A stretch of 64,000 bases of DNA from Oscillospiraceae bacterium (GCA_022763825.1 JALEQX010000002.1:23388-87387), one strand, 5' to 3'; counted from the first letter of the stretch, positions 42,236 to 52,253 are shown. Notes: a model not told the origin generated them from the sequence alone. Numbers and translations: made by a program.

Positions 42236-43219
42236 ATGGAAAAAAGAAAAAACATTATATTTACCGTCGTATCGGTTTTTCTGTGCCTTTGTCTGGCAGG
42301 GTCGAACTTAATATGGTATAAATTATATACAAGAGAAAAGCAGACTTTGCGCAATGCCGTAATACCGACCGTTTCCGGCGACTATTTTACAGCGCAGCTG
42401 AACGCAGTCAAAAATATTACAGTTTATCCCGACGAATATATCCACGATTTCAACGAGCATATTTCGGAAAAATATTATGATGAGCAGGAAATTTATTTTA
42501 CAAGAAAAGAATATGAAAAAATGCTTGAGGGCAAGTATTTTCAAGACCTGTTTGAGGCAAAACAGCAAGGCGTACCGGTTATTTTCGACATACCGTTCAT
42601 CTCACAGAATCCCGATTACCCGAACGGATGCGAGGCCGCAAGCGCGGTAATGCTCCTAAACTGGGCAGGCATAAACATATCGCTTCATGAATTTATCACT
42701 TCGTTTCTCCCCTGTTCAAACGTTTACGAAGAAAACGGTTACAGATACGGCCCCGACCCGTCCGTATACTATGCGGGCAATCCCGCCGACAAATCTCGCG
42801 GATGGGGCGTGTTCGAACCCGCCGTCTATACGGCTATGAATAACATAACAACAAAAGATTACGAGGAATCGGACGAGAATATCGCTTATTTTATTCGTTC
42901 GAGCAATGTTAACGGAAAAATCTCACTTTCAGAGCTATGCAAATTGAACGAACCCGCTATGATATGGGTAACACAGGATTATTCCGAAGCCTCCGACGTT
43001 TACGAGTGGTTCAGCTATGACAGAAAGAAAACGTATACATATCCCAAAAACGCGCATGTCGTCGTTCTGACCGGAAGCGACAGCGACAACTATTACATAA
43101 ACGACCCGTTAAAAGGCAAGGACATAAAGGTTGCAAAACAGCAGTTATCCGATTCTTTCAACTCTATGGGAGCGCAGTATATAAGCATTTTAAAATATTA
43201 TTATCAAAGTCCTTTTTAA
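42236..43219 (+). CDS. Membrane-anchored C39-like cysteine peptidase
   Basis: A 327-residue exported protein with an N-terminal signal anchor (about 8-28). The catalytic region (about 115-320) has the C39/papain-like pattern: PNGCEAASAVMLLNWAG with the nucleophile Cys, GWGVFEPAVYTAMN, then PKNAHVVVLTGSDSDNYYINDPL with the catalytic His. Such proteins act outside the cell on peptides or cell-wall protein; the substrate is unknown. GGGAGG precedes the ATG. A weak TTGTTT/TAATAT promoter pair (18-base spacer) lies at 42177-42206. Confidence 0.85.
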   Translation: MEKRKNIIFTVVSVFLCLCLAGSNLIWYKLYTREKQTLRNAVIPTVSGDYFTAQLNAVKNITVYPDEYIHDFNEHISEKYYDEQEIYFTRKEYEKMLEGKYFQDLFEAKQQGVPVIFDIPFISQNPDYPNGCEAASAVMLLNWAGINISLHEFITSFLPCSNVYEENGYRYGPDPSVYYAGNPADKSRGWGVFEPAVYTAMNNITTKDYEESDENIAYFIRSSNVNGKISLSELCKLNEPAMIWVTQDYSEASDVYEWFSYDRKKTYTYPKNAHVVVLTGSDSDNYYINDPLKGKDIKVAKQQLSDSFNSMGAQYISILKYYYQSPF

Positions 43220-43221
43220 TG

Positions 43222-43250
43222 TTGACATTCAATTCATACTTTGTTAAAAT
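43222..43250 (+). promoter_or_regulatory. Lipase promoter
   Basis: TTGACA at 43222-43227, a 17-base spacer and TAAAAT at 43245-43250. It begins three bases after the C39 gene, so the lipase can be transcribed on its own. Confidence 0.75.
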
Positions 43251-43282
43251 ATTCAACAGAATAATATACAGAGGTACATCAA

Positions 43283-44494
43283 ATGTCAAAAATAATCGCT
43301 CTATTCATGTCAATAATAATGTTTTTTATCCCGAGTGCAAATTATCCCGAGGCTCAAAAGGCAGAGAATACTCCGACCGATTACTCTTTTGTTTTTGTTC
43401 ACGGTCTTTCAGGCTGGGGCAGTTATGATTTGGCTTATAAAATTATGCCGTACTGGGGAATGTTCGGCGGAGATCTAATGCAGTATTTAAACGCCCGCGG
43501 ATTTGACTGTTACAGCGCGTCCGTATCGGGAGCAGACAGCGCATGGGACAGAGCGTGCGAGCTTTACGCCCAGCTTACCGGCACAAAAACCGACTACGGC
43601 GCAGAACACAGCGCAAGATGCAAGCATCCGCGTTACGGCAAAGATTTTACCGGCAAGGCTCTTGTTCCCGAATTTGATTCTGAACACAAAATTAATCTCC
43701 TCGGTCATTCTTTCGGCGGAACTACTGTAAGACTGTTTGCAGAGCTTATGGCTAACGGAAGCGAAACTGAACGCGAATATACAGACTCCGCAGATATTTC
43801 TCCCCTTTTCACCGGCGGAAAAGCGGACATGATTTACTCAATAACGACTCTTGCCGCTCCGCACAACGGAACAACAGCCTATGACGCGCAGGCGGCTATC
43901 GAAGCCGACAAAAACTCCACTTTAAGAGAACGCGCTACGGTTAAAATGTTTCTTCTCGCATCATTAAAAAAGAACGACGGCAGAATTGACGAGGATACAG
44001 TAACATACGACCTTCATGTAGACGGAGCTGCCGAGCTTAACGAAAAAATTTCGACTGTTGACAGTATTTATTATTTTTCGTACGCCTGTTATGCTACAAA
44101 ACAGCAGGAAGACGGAACGTATAAAGCCGAGGACGATATAATGGAATTCATTTTCGTTCCCGCGGCAAACAGAATGGGATCGCTTACAGGTGTTTCGGAA
44201 AACGGAATAATAAAGGATGAAAGCTGGCAGTTAAACGACGGAATAGTCAATACAAGATCGGCTCTCCATCCCGACAACGCACCGTATACGGATTTTGACA
44301 ATAACAATATTAATCCCGGTATATGGAACGTAATGCCGCTGTATCACGGTGACCACATGTCGCTCCAGGGCGGAATGACGAAGAATAACAATGTAAGACT
44401 TTTCTATGTCGATCTTCTTAATATGATAAACTCAATTAAACAATCCGACAAAACCCAATCCGCTTTTTGCTCAATACAGCAAAAGGCGGATTAA
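43283..44494 (+). CDS. Secreted triacylglycerol lipase
   Basis: An alpha/beta hydrolase of 403 residues with an N-terminal signal peptide (about 1-22). Early FVFVHGLSGWG supplies the oxyanion region and GHSFGG the nucleophile serine elbow. The overall layout, with DSAWDRACELYAQLTGTKTDYG and AAPHNGTTA, matches the staphylococcal/thermoalkalophilic lipase group. AGAGGT precedes the ATG. Its last 12 codons form the left part of a terminator hairpin. Confidence 0.85.
   Translation: MSKIIALFMSIIMFFIPSANYPEAQKAENTPTDYSFVFVHGLSGWGSYDLAYKIMPYWGMFGGDLMQYLNARGFDCYSASVSGADSAWDRACELYAQLTGTKTDYGAEHSARCKHPRYGKDFTGKALVPEFDSEHKINLLGHSFGGTTVRLFAELMANGSETEREYTDSADISPLFTGGKADMIYSITTLAAPHNGTTAYDAQAAIEADKNSTLRERATVKMFLLASLKKNDGRIDEDTVTYDLHVDGAAELNEKISTVDSIYYFSYACYATKQQEDGTYKAEDDIMEFIFVPAANRMGSLTGVSENGIIKDESWQLNDGIVNTRSALHPDNAPYTDFDNNNINPGIWNVMPLYHGDHMSLQGGMTKNNNVRLFYVDLLNMINSIKQSDKTQSAFCSIQQKAD
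44457..44492 (+). terminator. Terminator overlapping the lipase 3' end
   Basis: Fifteen-base arms (44457-44471 and 44478-44492) with one G-U pair and a 6-base loop. The right arm ends at the stop codon and a T-rich stretch follows. The coding sequence and terminator therefore share bases. Confidence 0.7.
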
Positions 44495-44513
44495 TTATTA
44501 TTTAATTTTAATA

Positions 44514-44542
44514 TTGATTATTAATATTATTTATGATATACT
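44514..44542 (+). promoter_or_regulatory. Flavodiiron gene promoter
   Basis: TTGATT at 44514-44519, a 17-base spacer and TATACT at 44537-44542, followed by a GGAGGAG ribosome site before the ATG at 44567. Confidence 0.7.
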
Positions 44543-44566
44543 TATATTCGAAACGGAGGAGATAAA

Positions 44567-45717
44567 ATGATAATTTCAAATACTGTAAAATATGCAGGCG
44601 TCAACGATCATAACATCGATTTATTCGAGGGTCAGTATGTCGTACCCAACGGAATGGCATACAACTCATATGTAATACTTGACGATAAAATCGCAGTTAC
44701 CGACACAGTCGACGCTTCTTTTAAAGATGAATGGCTTAATAATATTAAAAATATACTTGACGGCAGAAAGCCGGATTATCTTATCGTTCATCACATGGAA
44801 CCCGATCATTCCGGTAATATTGAAGCGTTTATGAACGAATATCCCGAGGCGGTAATCGTTTCATCAGCTAAGGCTTTTGTTATGATGAATCAGTTTTCGG
44901 CAGGGATTACAGCGACAGACGAATTGTTGTCGGAGAATCCGATAAACTCTCCCTCGGAAATCACGAGCTTACATTCATAACGGCTCCCATGGTTCACTGG
45001 CCGGAGGTTATCGTTTCTTATGATTCGCTTGATAAGATTCTTTTCTCCGCGGACGGATTCGGCAAATTCGGTTCACTCGATACAGAGGAGGACTGGGCAT
45101 GCGAAGCGAGAAGATACTACTTCGGCATAGTCGGAAAATACGGTGCGCAGGTTCAGACACTTCTCAAAAAAGTCTCCGCACTCGAAATAAAAACGATATG
45201 CCCGCTTCACGGTCCCGTTTTAAACGACAATCTCGGTTATTATCTCGGGCTTTACAATACATGGTCGTCCTATGAACCCGAATCCGACGGAGTATTCATC
45301 GCCTACTGCTCCGTGTACGGAAATACAGAAAAAGCCGCTCTTGCGTTGGCAGCAAAACTTAAAGAAAAAGGATGTAAAAAAGTCGTCACATCAGACCTTG
45401 CACGTTCCGACAATGCGGAAAACGTTGAGGACGCATTCAGATATTCAAAACTCGTACTCGCTTCCCCGACATACAACGCCGACGTTTTCCCGTTTATGAA
45501 AACATTTATTGAGTCTCTGACAGAACGCGGATACAGAAACAGGACAATCGGCATTATAGAAAACGGCTCGTGGGCTCCCGTCGCGGAAAAAGTAATGAGA
45601 ACAATGTTTGACAAGTCAAAAGACATTACATTTGCAGAGACTGTCGTTACAGTAAAATCCGCATTAAATTCGGAAAGCTTAAACGCAATTGAAGCTCTTG
45701 CCGAAGAATTAAAATAA
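44567..45717 (+). pseudogene. A-type flavodiiron protein (FprA/NorV-like) with a one-base frameshift
   Basis: Two adjacent frames together encode one flavodiiron protein, which reduces oxygen or nitric oxide in anaerobes. Frame 1 (44567-44920, 118 codons) ends in the beta-lactamase-like diiron domain with HHMEPDHSG. Frame 2 continues from 44920 as RIVVGESDKLSLG, then MVHWPEV, SADGFGKFG, CPLHGP and the flavodoxin loop YCSVYGNTEKAA. Both diiron ligand sets and the FMN domain are present (383 residues in all). One C is missing in GAC-CGA at 44920. No slippery heptamer is seen. The lesion may be real or a sequencing error. Confidence 0.9.
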
Positions 45718-45724
45718 AAAAAGT

Positions 45725-45760
45725 AAAGGTGTAAACTTAACAATGCAAGTTTACACCTTT
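45725..45760. terminator. Bidirectional terminator between fprA and clpX
   Basis: Perfect 14-base arms (AAAGGTGTAAACTT and AAGTTTACACCTTT) around an 8-base loop, with T-rich sequence on the plus side and an A-run on the other that reads as a T-run on the minus strand. Confidence 0.85.
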
Positions 45761-45778
45761 ATATTTTATTATTACAAA

Positions 45779-47089
45779 TTATACGCTTTTCGCTTCGGCG
45801 GGTTTTATTTTTTTATCCTCGGCAACCGCTTTTTCGGGGTCGCGTTCGATAATCGGCTGCGCTCCGTCGAGTATACATTCTTTTGTTATTCTGACCTTAT
45901 CAATAGAATAGTCAGACGGAATCGTATACATTATCGGGGTCAGAGCGTTTTCCATAATGGCTCTTAATCCGCGCGCACCCGTAGATTTTTCGAGAGCGAG
46001 TCTCGCAACAGCTATCAGCGCGTCATCGTCAAATTCAAGTTCGGCTCTGTCCATCATAAACAGACTCTTATACTGCTTAACAAGGGCATTTTTCGGTTCT
46101 GTCAGAATTTTTACGAGCTGTTCCTCATTAAGATTTTCGAGAGCTGTTATAACGGGCATTCTGCCTACAAGCTCGGGAATAAGTCCGTACTTAACAAGAT
46201 CCTGCGGAATAACCTCGGACATAATTTTGTCCTCGTCAAGCTCGGATTTAGTCTTGATATCAGCTCCGAATCCCAGTACGGAATTACCCATTCTCTTTTC
46301 GACAATTTTTTCAATTCCGGCAAAAGCTCCGCCGAGAATAAAAAGAATATTTGTCGTATCTATCTGAATGAACTCCTGCTGGGGATGCTTTCTTCCGCCC
46401 TGCGGAGGAACGTTGGCAAGAGTACCCTCGAGAATTTTTAAAAGAGCCTGCTGAACTCCCTCGCCGCTTACGTCTCTGGTTATCGACGGGTTTTCGCTTC
46501 GTCTTGAAATCTTGTCTATTTCATCAATATAGATTATACCGTGCTCGGCTTTTTCTATATCGTAATCGGCCGCCTGTATAAGTCTTAACAGTATATTCTC
46601 AACATCCTCGCCGACATATCCCGCTTCTGTAAGCGTTGTAGCATCCGCAATAGCAAACGGAACGTCGAGAATCTGAGCAAGAGTCTGCGCAAGCATGGTT
46701 TTTCCTACGCCTGTGGGACCGAGCATAAGAACGTTGCTCTTTTTTATATCAACATCGTCGAATGAGCCGTAGTTAACGCGTTTATAATGGTTGTAAACGG
46801 CAACAGAAAGTGCGATTTTAGCCTTGTTCTGACCTATAACATATTCGTCAAGTTTAGCCTTGATTTCCATAGGTTTCGGCAGATTGCGCCTTGTTGAAGA
46901 CGGACCGTTCTTTTTGTGAGGCGGAACGTACGAATCATCTTCCTCTATAATTGAACTGCATAAAGCTACACACTCGTCGCATATAAAAACATTTTTCGGA
47001 CCGGCAATAAGTTTGCGCACCTTATCCTGCGATTTACCGCAGAACGAACAGCAAACCTCCCTGGTCGAAGAATCGTCGTTTCTCGGCAA
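45779..47089 (-). CDS. clpX: ATP-dependent Clp protease ATP-binding subunit ClpX
   Basis: An AAA+ unfoldase of 436 residues that feeds ClpP. It has an N-terminal zinc finger (CCSFCGKSQ and [10 protein letters not shown]), Walker [12 protein letters not shown], Walker [11 protein letters not shown], and the sensor region [18 protein letters not shown]. The best start is a TTG at 47089 with GGAGTG 7 bases upstream; no ATG lies at the expected place. It follows clpP by 76 bases. Confidence 0.96.
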   Translation of the reverse strand: MPRNDDSSTREVCCSFCGKSQDKVRKLIAGPKNVFICDECVALCSSIIEEDDSYVPPHKKNGPSSTRRNLPKPMEIKAKLDEYVIGQNKAKIALSVAVYNHYKRVNYGSFDDVDIKKSNVLMLGPTGVGKTMLAQTLAQILDVPFAIADATTLTEAGYVGEDVENILLRLIQAADYDIEKAEHGIIYIDEIDKISRRSENPSITRDVSGEGVQQALLKILEGTLANVPPQGGRKHPQQEFIQIDTTNILFILGGAFAGIEKIVEKRMGNSVLGFGADIKTKSELDEDKIMSEVIPQDLVKYGLIPELVGRMPVITALENLNEEQLVKILTEPKNALVKQYKSLFMMDRAELEFDDDALIAVARLALEKSTGARGLRAIMENALTPIMYTIPSDYSIDKVRITKECILDGAQPIIERDPEKAVAEDKKIKPAEAKSV

Positions 47090-47165
47090 TGAATATTCAC
47101 TCCTATCGAAATTATGAATCTCAGAAAAACGGGGCGAACGGATGTCCGCCCTTATTTTCGATTAA

Positions 47166-47750
47166 TCAATCACGGTTTTTGATAACTCTGTCGATCAGAC
47201 CGTAATCCATTGCCTCCTGAGCGGTCATATAATTGTCGCGCTCGGTATCTCTTTTAATCTCCTCAATACTTCTGCCGGTGTTCTCGGCAAGAATATTATT
47301 GATGTTTTCTCTGATTTTCAAAATCTGAGTAGCGACTATTTCAATTTCCGTCGCCTGTCCCTGGGCACCGCCCAAAGGCTGATGTATCATTATCTGACTG
47401 TTGGGGAGAGCAAATCTCTTTCCCTTAGCGCCGGATGAAAGCAGGAACGCGCCCATGCTCGCCGCCATGCCCATACAGATAGTGGAAACATCGCACTTGA
47501 TATACTGCATTGTATCGTATATCGCAAAACCTGCGGAAACAGAACCGCCGGGGCTGTTGATGTAGAGACTGATGTCCTTTTCCGCATCCTGACCCTCAAG
47601 GAACAGAAGCTGAGCAACAACGAGACTTGCGGTTGCGTCATTAACCTCGTCGGAAAGAACTATTATTCTGTCGTTTAAGAGGCGGGAAAATATATCGTAT
47701 GCTCTCTCTCCTCTGTTTGTCTGTTCTATAACGGTGGGTACCAATGCCAT
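47166..47750 (-). CDS. clpP: ATP-dependent Clp protease proteolytic subunit ClpP
   Basis: A serine peptidase of 194 residues. The catalytic S98 lies in [12 protein letters not shown]123 in MIHQPLGG and the third residue in the D-rich C-terminal region (RDTERDNYM). AAAGGAGG precedes the ATG. It lies between tig and clpX, the common order. Confidence 0.97.
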   Translation of the reverse strand: MALVPTVIEQTNRGERAYDIFSRLLNDRIIVLSDEVNDATASLVVAQLLFLEGQDAEKDISLYINSPGGSVSAGFAIYDTMQYIKCDVSTICMGMAASMGAFLLSSGAKGKRFALPNSQIMIHQPLGGAQGQATEIEIVATQILKIRENINNILAENTGRSIEEIKRDTERDNYMTAQEAMDYGLIDRVIKNRD

Positions 47751-47821
47751 AGAATTTATCCTCCTTTTATTACTTATGTCAGTATTGACACAATCAAGAA
47801 GATATAATCACCGAACGGATA

Positions 47822-49189
47822 TTATTCCTCGGTCTTGGCCTCTTCCTCTGCGGGCTTTGCCTCTGTCTCGGCGGCAGCCTTTTTCTTTGTCGTTCTCTTT
47901 GCGGCGGGTTTCTTAACCTTGGCAGCGGAAACGACAGCGTCGATAGCCTTGCGGTTAGCGATATCACCCTTAACGGTGTCCTCGGAAACAGCCTTCTTTA
48001 TATCTTCAATCTTCATCTGATATGCATCTGCAAACTTCTGATACTCTGCGTTGAGATCGTCCTCTGTAACCTCGATGCCCTCAAGCTCTGCAATCTTTTC
48101 GAGTGCAAGCATAATCTTAACATCCTTAAGAGCTTTATCTTTATAAGAATCGCGGAATGCTTCCATGGTCATACCGGTATACTTAAGGTATGTATCAAGG
48201 TTCATACCCTGCATCTGAAGTCTGTAATTAAACTCGTTCACGGCGTCGTCGATAGCTCTCTCGACCATAGCGTCGGGAATCTCGGCTTTAACGAGGTCTG
48301 CAACCATGTCGAGAATCTTATTCTCAAACGCTCTGTCCGCGTTTTTCTGTTTATTGTCAAGAATAGACTTTTTAAGATCGTCCTTATACTCTGCGATAGT
48401 ATCAAACTCGCTTACGTCCTTGGCAAAGTCATCGTCAGCCTCGGGAAGCTCTTTGTACTTAATCTCGTGAAGCTTAACTTTGAATACTGCGGGCTTGCCT
48501 GCAAGAGACTTTTCGCCGTACTCTTCGGGGAACGTAACGTTAACGTCGAACTCCTCGTCAATATTATGGCCGATTATCTGATCCTCAAATCCGGGGATGA
48601 ACTGACCGCTTCCGATTTCGAGCTCATAGCCCTCTGCTTTTCCGCCGTCAAATGCAGCGCCGTCGGTGAATCCCTCAAAGTCGATAGTAACAATGTCGCC
48701 GTTCTCAACTGCTCTGTCCTCTACGGGAATGATTCTTGCATTCTCATCAAGTTTACGGTTAAGAGCCTCGTCAACCTCTTCGTCTGTTACCGCTACGGTC
48801 TCTTTCTCCGCTTTAAGTCCCTTGTACTCGCCTAACTCAACCTCAGGTTTAACGGTTACTTTGCATACAAGTTCAACACCGTCCTTGCCGATCGACTTGA
48901 TATCGAAATCAAAGGGATGATCTACGGGTTCGATTCCCGATTCCTTTACAGCGTCGGAATAAACCTCGGGGAACGCTATATCAAGAGCGTCTTCATAGAA
49001 TACGCCCTCTCCGTAATACTTCTCAATAAACGCCTTGGGAGCCTTGCCTTTTCTGAATCCGGGAACCTGGATCTTGCCCTTTTCGCGGTTAAATGCCTTG
49101 TCGTTCGCTTTTGCAAACGTATCCGCGTCAATTGAAAGTTCAAGAGTATATACGTTTGTGTCTGTCTTGTTCGCTGATTTTAAGCTCAT
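47822..49189 (-). CDS. tig: Trigger factor
   Basis: A ribosome-bound chaperone of 455 residues. It has the N-terminal ribosome-binding signature GFRKGKAPKAFIEK, a PPIase domain (about 155-245, DIVTIDFEGFTDGAAFDGG) and the C-terminal chaperone region. The C-terminus ends in an unusual roughly 35-residue Lys/Ala/Glu-rich tail. GGAGG precedes the ATG. A TATAAT lies at 49245-49240, and a 6-bp TCCCTG hairpin (49207-49222) sits just before the ribosome site. Confidence 0.96.
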   Translation of the reverse strand: MSLKSANKTDTNVYTLELSIDADTFAKANDKAFNREKGKIQVPGFRKGKAPKAFIEKYYGEGVFYEDALDIAFPEVYSDAVKESGIEPVDHPFDFDIKSIGKDGVELVCKVTVKPEVELGEYKGLKAEKETVAVTDEEVDEALNRKLDENARIIPVEDRAVENGDIVTIDFEGFTDGAAFDGGKAEGYELEIGSGQFIPGFEDQIIGHNIDEEFDVNVTFPEEYGEKSLAGKPAVFKVKLHEIKYKELPEADDDFAKDVSEFDTIAEYKDDLKKSILDNKQKNADRAFENKILDMVADLVKAEIPDAMVERAIDDAVNEFNYRLQMQGMNLDTYLKYTGMTMEAFRDSYKDKALKDVKIMLALEKIAELEGIEVTEDDLNAEYQKFADAYQMKIEDIKKAVSEDTVKGDIANRKAIDAVVSAAKVKKPAAKRTTKKKAAAETEAKPAEEEAKTEE

Positions 49190-49307
49190 ATTGAAAAATC
49201 CTCCTGTCCCTGAGACCAGGGATATATTTTAACTTATGTATTATAACAGATAAAATAAAATTTTTCCACTGTTATTAAAAAAAAATTGACGTAAATACGC
49301 TTTGCTA

Positions 49308-50000
49308 TCAGAATTTTTCTATCAATTTTGGACAAAATGAAAGAAAATCGGCTGAAATTAAACCGAATTTAATAGAATCCGATTCAAATGACGCGTACTG
49401 AGCCGTACGCTGTGCGTGAAGATGACCGAAATAACACCGTTTAATTTTGTATTCTAAAAGCACTGAGTATATTTCCTCACATTTTTCATTTACCGATATC
49501 GGCGGATAATGAAGGAATACAACAGGTTCGCCGCCGAGCTCGAGTCCCGTCTCAATACTCGTACGAAGTCTCTGCGCTTCTCTCAAAACAGTTTTTCTGT
49601 CCGTATCGTTCTCTGCGTCAAAAAACCATCCGCGCGTACCGCATACGGAAATATCGCCAACCCTGTATGCATTATTATATAGTATTTTTATCGAATCAAA
49701 ATGATTATCGGCTAAATACGCATTCATCTTTTTCATCGTATTCCACCAGTAATCATGATTTCCTTTAACGATTATCTTACTGCCGTTTAAACTGTTTATA
49801 AAGTTAAAATCCGCGTAACATTCGTCGAGTTTCATTGCCCATGAAATATCTCCGGCAAGCACCACGGTATCCTTTTCGGAAACAACGGCGTTCCAGTTTT
49901 TTTTGAGTCTTTCAACATAATCGCTCCATCCGTAAAAAACGTCCATCGGTTTATCCGTTCCGAGCGACAGATGCGTGTCGCCCAATGCAAATAAAGACAT
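49308..50000 (-). CDS. Metallophosphoesterase
   Basis: A calcineurin-like phosphoesterase of 230 residues. The metal motifs are in order: GDTHLS near the start, LAGDISWA, KGNHDYWW, FLHYPP and FGHLHA. This matches the Firmicutes metallophosphoesterase group without a defined substrate. GGAGG precedes the ATG. It follows tig's upstream region and is probably transcribed on its own. Confidence 0.9.
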   Translation of the reverse strand: MSLFALGDTHLSLGTDKPMDVFYGWSDYVERLKKNWNAVVSEKDTVVLAGDISWAMKLDECYADFNFINSLNGSKIIVKGNHDYWWNTMKKMNAYLADNHFDSIKILYNNAYRVGDISVCGTRGWFFDAENDTDRKTVLREAQRLRTSIETGLELGGEPVVFLHYPPISVNEKCEEIYSVLLEYKIKRCYFGHLHAQRTAQYASFESDSIKFGLISADFLSFCPKLIEKF

Positions 50001-50094
50001 ATCGCCGAAGCCTCCTTTTTTGAATAATAAAAAATTTCAAGGGTACAATAAAATCAAGAGTACTCTTTAATATATATTAACGGTGATGAAAAAA

Positions 50095-50274
50095 ATGGAT
50101 AAGAAAATCAAAGAAGTTAAAAACATCAAATGCGACGCTCAGAACTGTGTTTACCACACGGGGGAATGTTCCTGCATGGCGGGAAGTATTCATGTCGGCA
50201 GTCCCGAAGCATGCTCCTGCGGTGAGACAAAATGCTCTACCTTTGAATTAAACAAAGACGCGCATTCATTCTGA
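50095..50274 (+). CDS. DUF1540 cysteine-rich small protein
   Basis: A protein of about 59 residues with seven cysteines arranged as in DUF1540: CDAQNCVYH, ECSC, SIHVGSPEACSC and KCSTF. The spacing suggests metal binding. GGTGATG lies 6 bases before the ATG at 50095; alternative starts at 50083 (GTG) and 50086 (ATG) would add three to four residues. It is divergent from the metallophosphoesterase gene and followed by a terminator. Confidence 0.85.
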   Translation: MDKKIKEVKNIKCDAQNCVYHTGECSCMAGSIHVGSPEACSCGETKCSTFELNKDAHSF

Positions 50275-50289
50275 TTTCAAACCGAAAAA

Positions 50290-50326
50290 GCGGGTGGAAG
50301 TAAGCTTATCCACCCGCCGATTTTTT
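50290..50326. terminator. Bidirectional terminator between DUF1540 and thrC
   Basis: A 9-base-pair GC-rich stem (GCGGGTGGA with TCCACCCGC) around a 10-base loop, with T-run on both sides when read outward. Confidence 0.85.
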
Positions 50327-51827
50327 ATATTCCGAGCATATCGAAAACGACTTTTCTCATGCTGTCTGGATCTTTTTCGCAAACAGAGTCGAATCTGACT
50401 TTCTTGTTTTTAAGTCCGGAAAGCTGTTCGGGAGCTTTAATACCCGTATATTCTTCAAGCTCGTGAACCATGTCGAATTCATTATCCGATTTAATATTTC
50501 CGCTCTTCAGCGCTTCAAGAACGCTGTGAGAGAACTTATATGGGCTTGCCGTAGATGCGATAACGACAGGGGTTTTATCTAGGGTCGAAGCAATATAATC
50601 CTCGCATACTTTTATCGCGACGGCGGTATGCGTATCGGAAAGATAGTTATACTTATTATATGTATCTCTGATGGTTTCCTCGGTCTGAACGTCGTCACAG
50701 CATCCGCAGGAATAAACGCTCTTTATTTTATTGAGAACTTCGTCGGTAACCTTGTATTTTCCCGTTTCTTTCAGTGAAGCGAAAATATCTCTTACCGCTT
50801 TGTCATCGTTATTATAAAGAGAGAAAAGAAGTCTTTCAAGGTTTGACGAAATAAGAATATCCATCGACGGAGAAATTGTTGTATAAAAATCTCTGTTCTT
50901 ATCGTAGAGTCCCGTTGTAATAAAGTCGGTAAGAATGTTGTTCTTATTTGACGCGCAGATAAGGCGTGCAATCGGAAGTCCCATATTTTTAGCGTAGTTA
51001 GCTGCTAATATATTACCGAAGTTACCCGTGGGAACTACGACGTTAATTTTATCGCCAAGCTTTATTCTGCCCTGCTTTATAAGGTCGCAGTATGCTGAGA
51101 AATAATAAACTATCTGCGGAACGAGTCTGCCCCAGTTTATTGAATTTGCGGAAGAAAACACAAGGGAGTGTTCATCGAACTTCTCTTTAATTTTCTTGTC
51201 CGTAAAAATTGTTTTAACGCCTGTCTGAGCGTCATCAAAATTGCCGTTTATCGCGCAAACTCCGACATTATCGCCTGACTGCGTGCACATCTGAAGTTTC
51301 TGCATGGGGCTTACGCCGTTATTCGGATAGAAAACAAGTATTTTCGTCTTGTCAACATCGCAGAATCCCTCAAGCGCAGCTTTACCCGTGTCGCCCGAAG
51401 TAGCGACAAGAATAACAATTTCCTTATTATCAAGCGTTTTCTTTGCCGCACCGGTAAGAAGGTGCGGGAGAAGCTGTAACGCCATATCCTTAAACGCGCA
51501 TGTGGGACCTTTCCACAGTTCGAGAATATTTACGTTATCATGGAGATTAACGACGGGCGCAACGTCCTCGGACGAAAATTTACCGTCAGCATACGCTTCC
51601 TCGACAAACGACGAAACCTCGTCGGGCGTAAAATCCGTAAGGTAAAGCGAAAGAATCTTTTTCGCCCTCTGCTTATAAGAATCGTTAACCATTGAATTTA
51701 TGAAATCCAGGTCAACCCCGGGAATTTCGCACGGGACGAACAATCCGCCCTCTTTCGATATTCCGGATGTTATTGCCTCGGCGGACGTAACCTTTAATGA
51801 ATTATCTCTGGTTGAAGTATATAACAT
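50325..51827 (-). CDS. thrC: Threonine synthase
   Basis: The last step of threonine synthesis from O-phosphohomoserine. The 500 residues form a PLP fold-type II enzyme: the PLP lysine is in GPTCAFKDMALQ, followed by VATSGDTGKAALEG and VPTGNFGNILAANYAK. The size and order match the longer, E. coli-like threonine synthase group. ATG 51827 is chosen with GAGGG at 7 bases; an ATG eight codons earlier overlaps it. Confidence 0.95.
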   Translation of the reverse strand: MLYTSTRDNSLKVTSAEAITSGISKEGGLFVPCEIPGVDLDFINSMVNDSYKQRAKKILSLYLTDFTPDEVSSFVEEAYADGKFSSEDVAPVVNLHDNVNILELWKGPTCAFKDMALQLLPHLLTGAAKKTLDNKEIVILVATSGDTGKAALEGFCDVDKTKILVFYPNNGVSPMQKLQMCTQSGDNVGVCAINGNFDDAQTGVKTIFTDKKIKEKFDEHSLVFSSANSINWGRLVPQIVYYFSAYCDLIKQGRIKLGDKINVVVPTGNFGNILAANYAKNMGLPIARLICASNKNNILTDFITTGLYDKNRDFYTTISPSMDILISSNLERLLFSLYNNDDKAVRDIFASLKETGKYKVTDEVLNKIKSVYSCGCCDDVQTEETIRDTYNKYNYLSDTHTAVAIKVCEDYIASTLDKTPVVIASTASPYKFSHSVLEALKSGNIKSDNEFDMVHELEEYTGIKAPEQLSGLKNKKVRFDSVCEKDPDSMRKVVFDMLGI

Positions 51828-51896
51828 GGTTTTACCCTCACTTTCAGTCAAATGATATTATATCAAATAGAATCGGTAAAGTAAACATCATTTTTT

Positions 51897-52253
51897 TTAA
51901 AATGCGTTTTTTATATGATTGATAACATTTTTATCGTCGGATTCAATCTCGACTTCTACGATATCAAATCGGCTCGGCAGATCAAATTTATATTTCGACC
52001 TGAAATATGCCGCGGTGCTTTTTATATTTTCCTCTTTTTCTGCATCGACGGCATAAGACGGAGGAAGCATTCCTCCTGCCTTTCTTGTCTTGACCTCTAT
52101 AAAGCACAGACAACCGTCGCCGGTCGCTATAATGTCAATTTCGCCGGTTGAAGAAGCGTAATTTCCCGAAAGAATATAATAATCGTGATTTCTTAAATAA
52201 ACGACAGCGAGATGCTCGCCGAGCGCGCCTAATCTTAAATGCTCGGGCATCAT
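51897..52253 (-). CDS. yraN: YraN family (UPF0102) nuclease-like protein
   Basis: A 118-residue protein with the restriction-endonuclease-like core GEIDIIATGDGCLCFIEVKTR and an N-terminal GALGEHLAVVYLR. The family's biological role is not settled. It overlaps rnhB (ATGA), the usual order rbgA-rnhB-yraN. Confidence 0.92.
   Translation of the reverse strand: MMPEHLRLGALGEHLAVVYLRNHDYYILSGNYASSTGEIDIIATGDGCLCFIEVKTRKAGGMLPPSYAVDAEKEENIKSTAAYFRSKYKFDLPSRFDIVEVEIESDDKNVINHIKNAF

Noticed and set aside
44900-44930. Programmed -1 frameshift in the flavodiiron gene
   Set aside because: No X-XXY-YYZ slippery heptamer, no downstream pseudoknot and no stimulatory SD were seen; a one-base deletion explains it.
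44989-45717. A separate flavodoxin-like gene
   Set aside because: It has no ribosome site and continues the diiron domain of the preceding frame; the two are one frameshifted gene.
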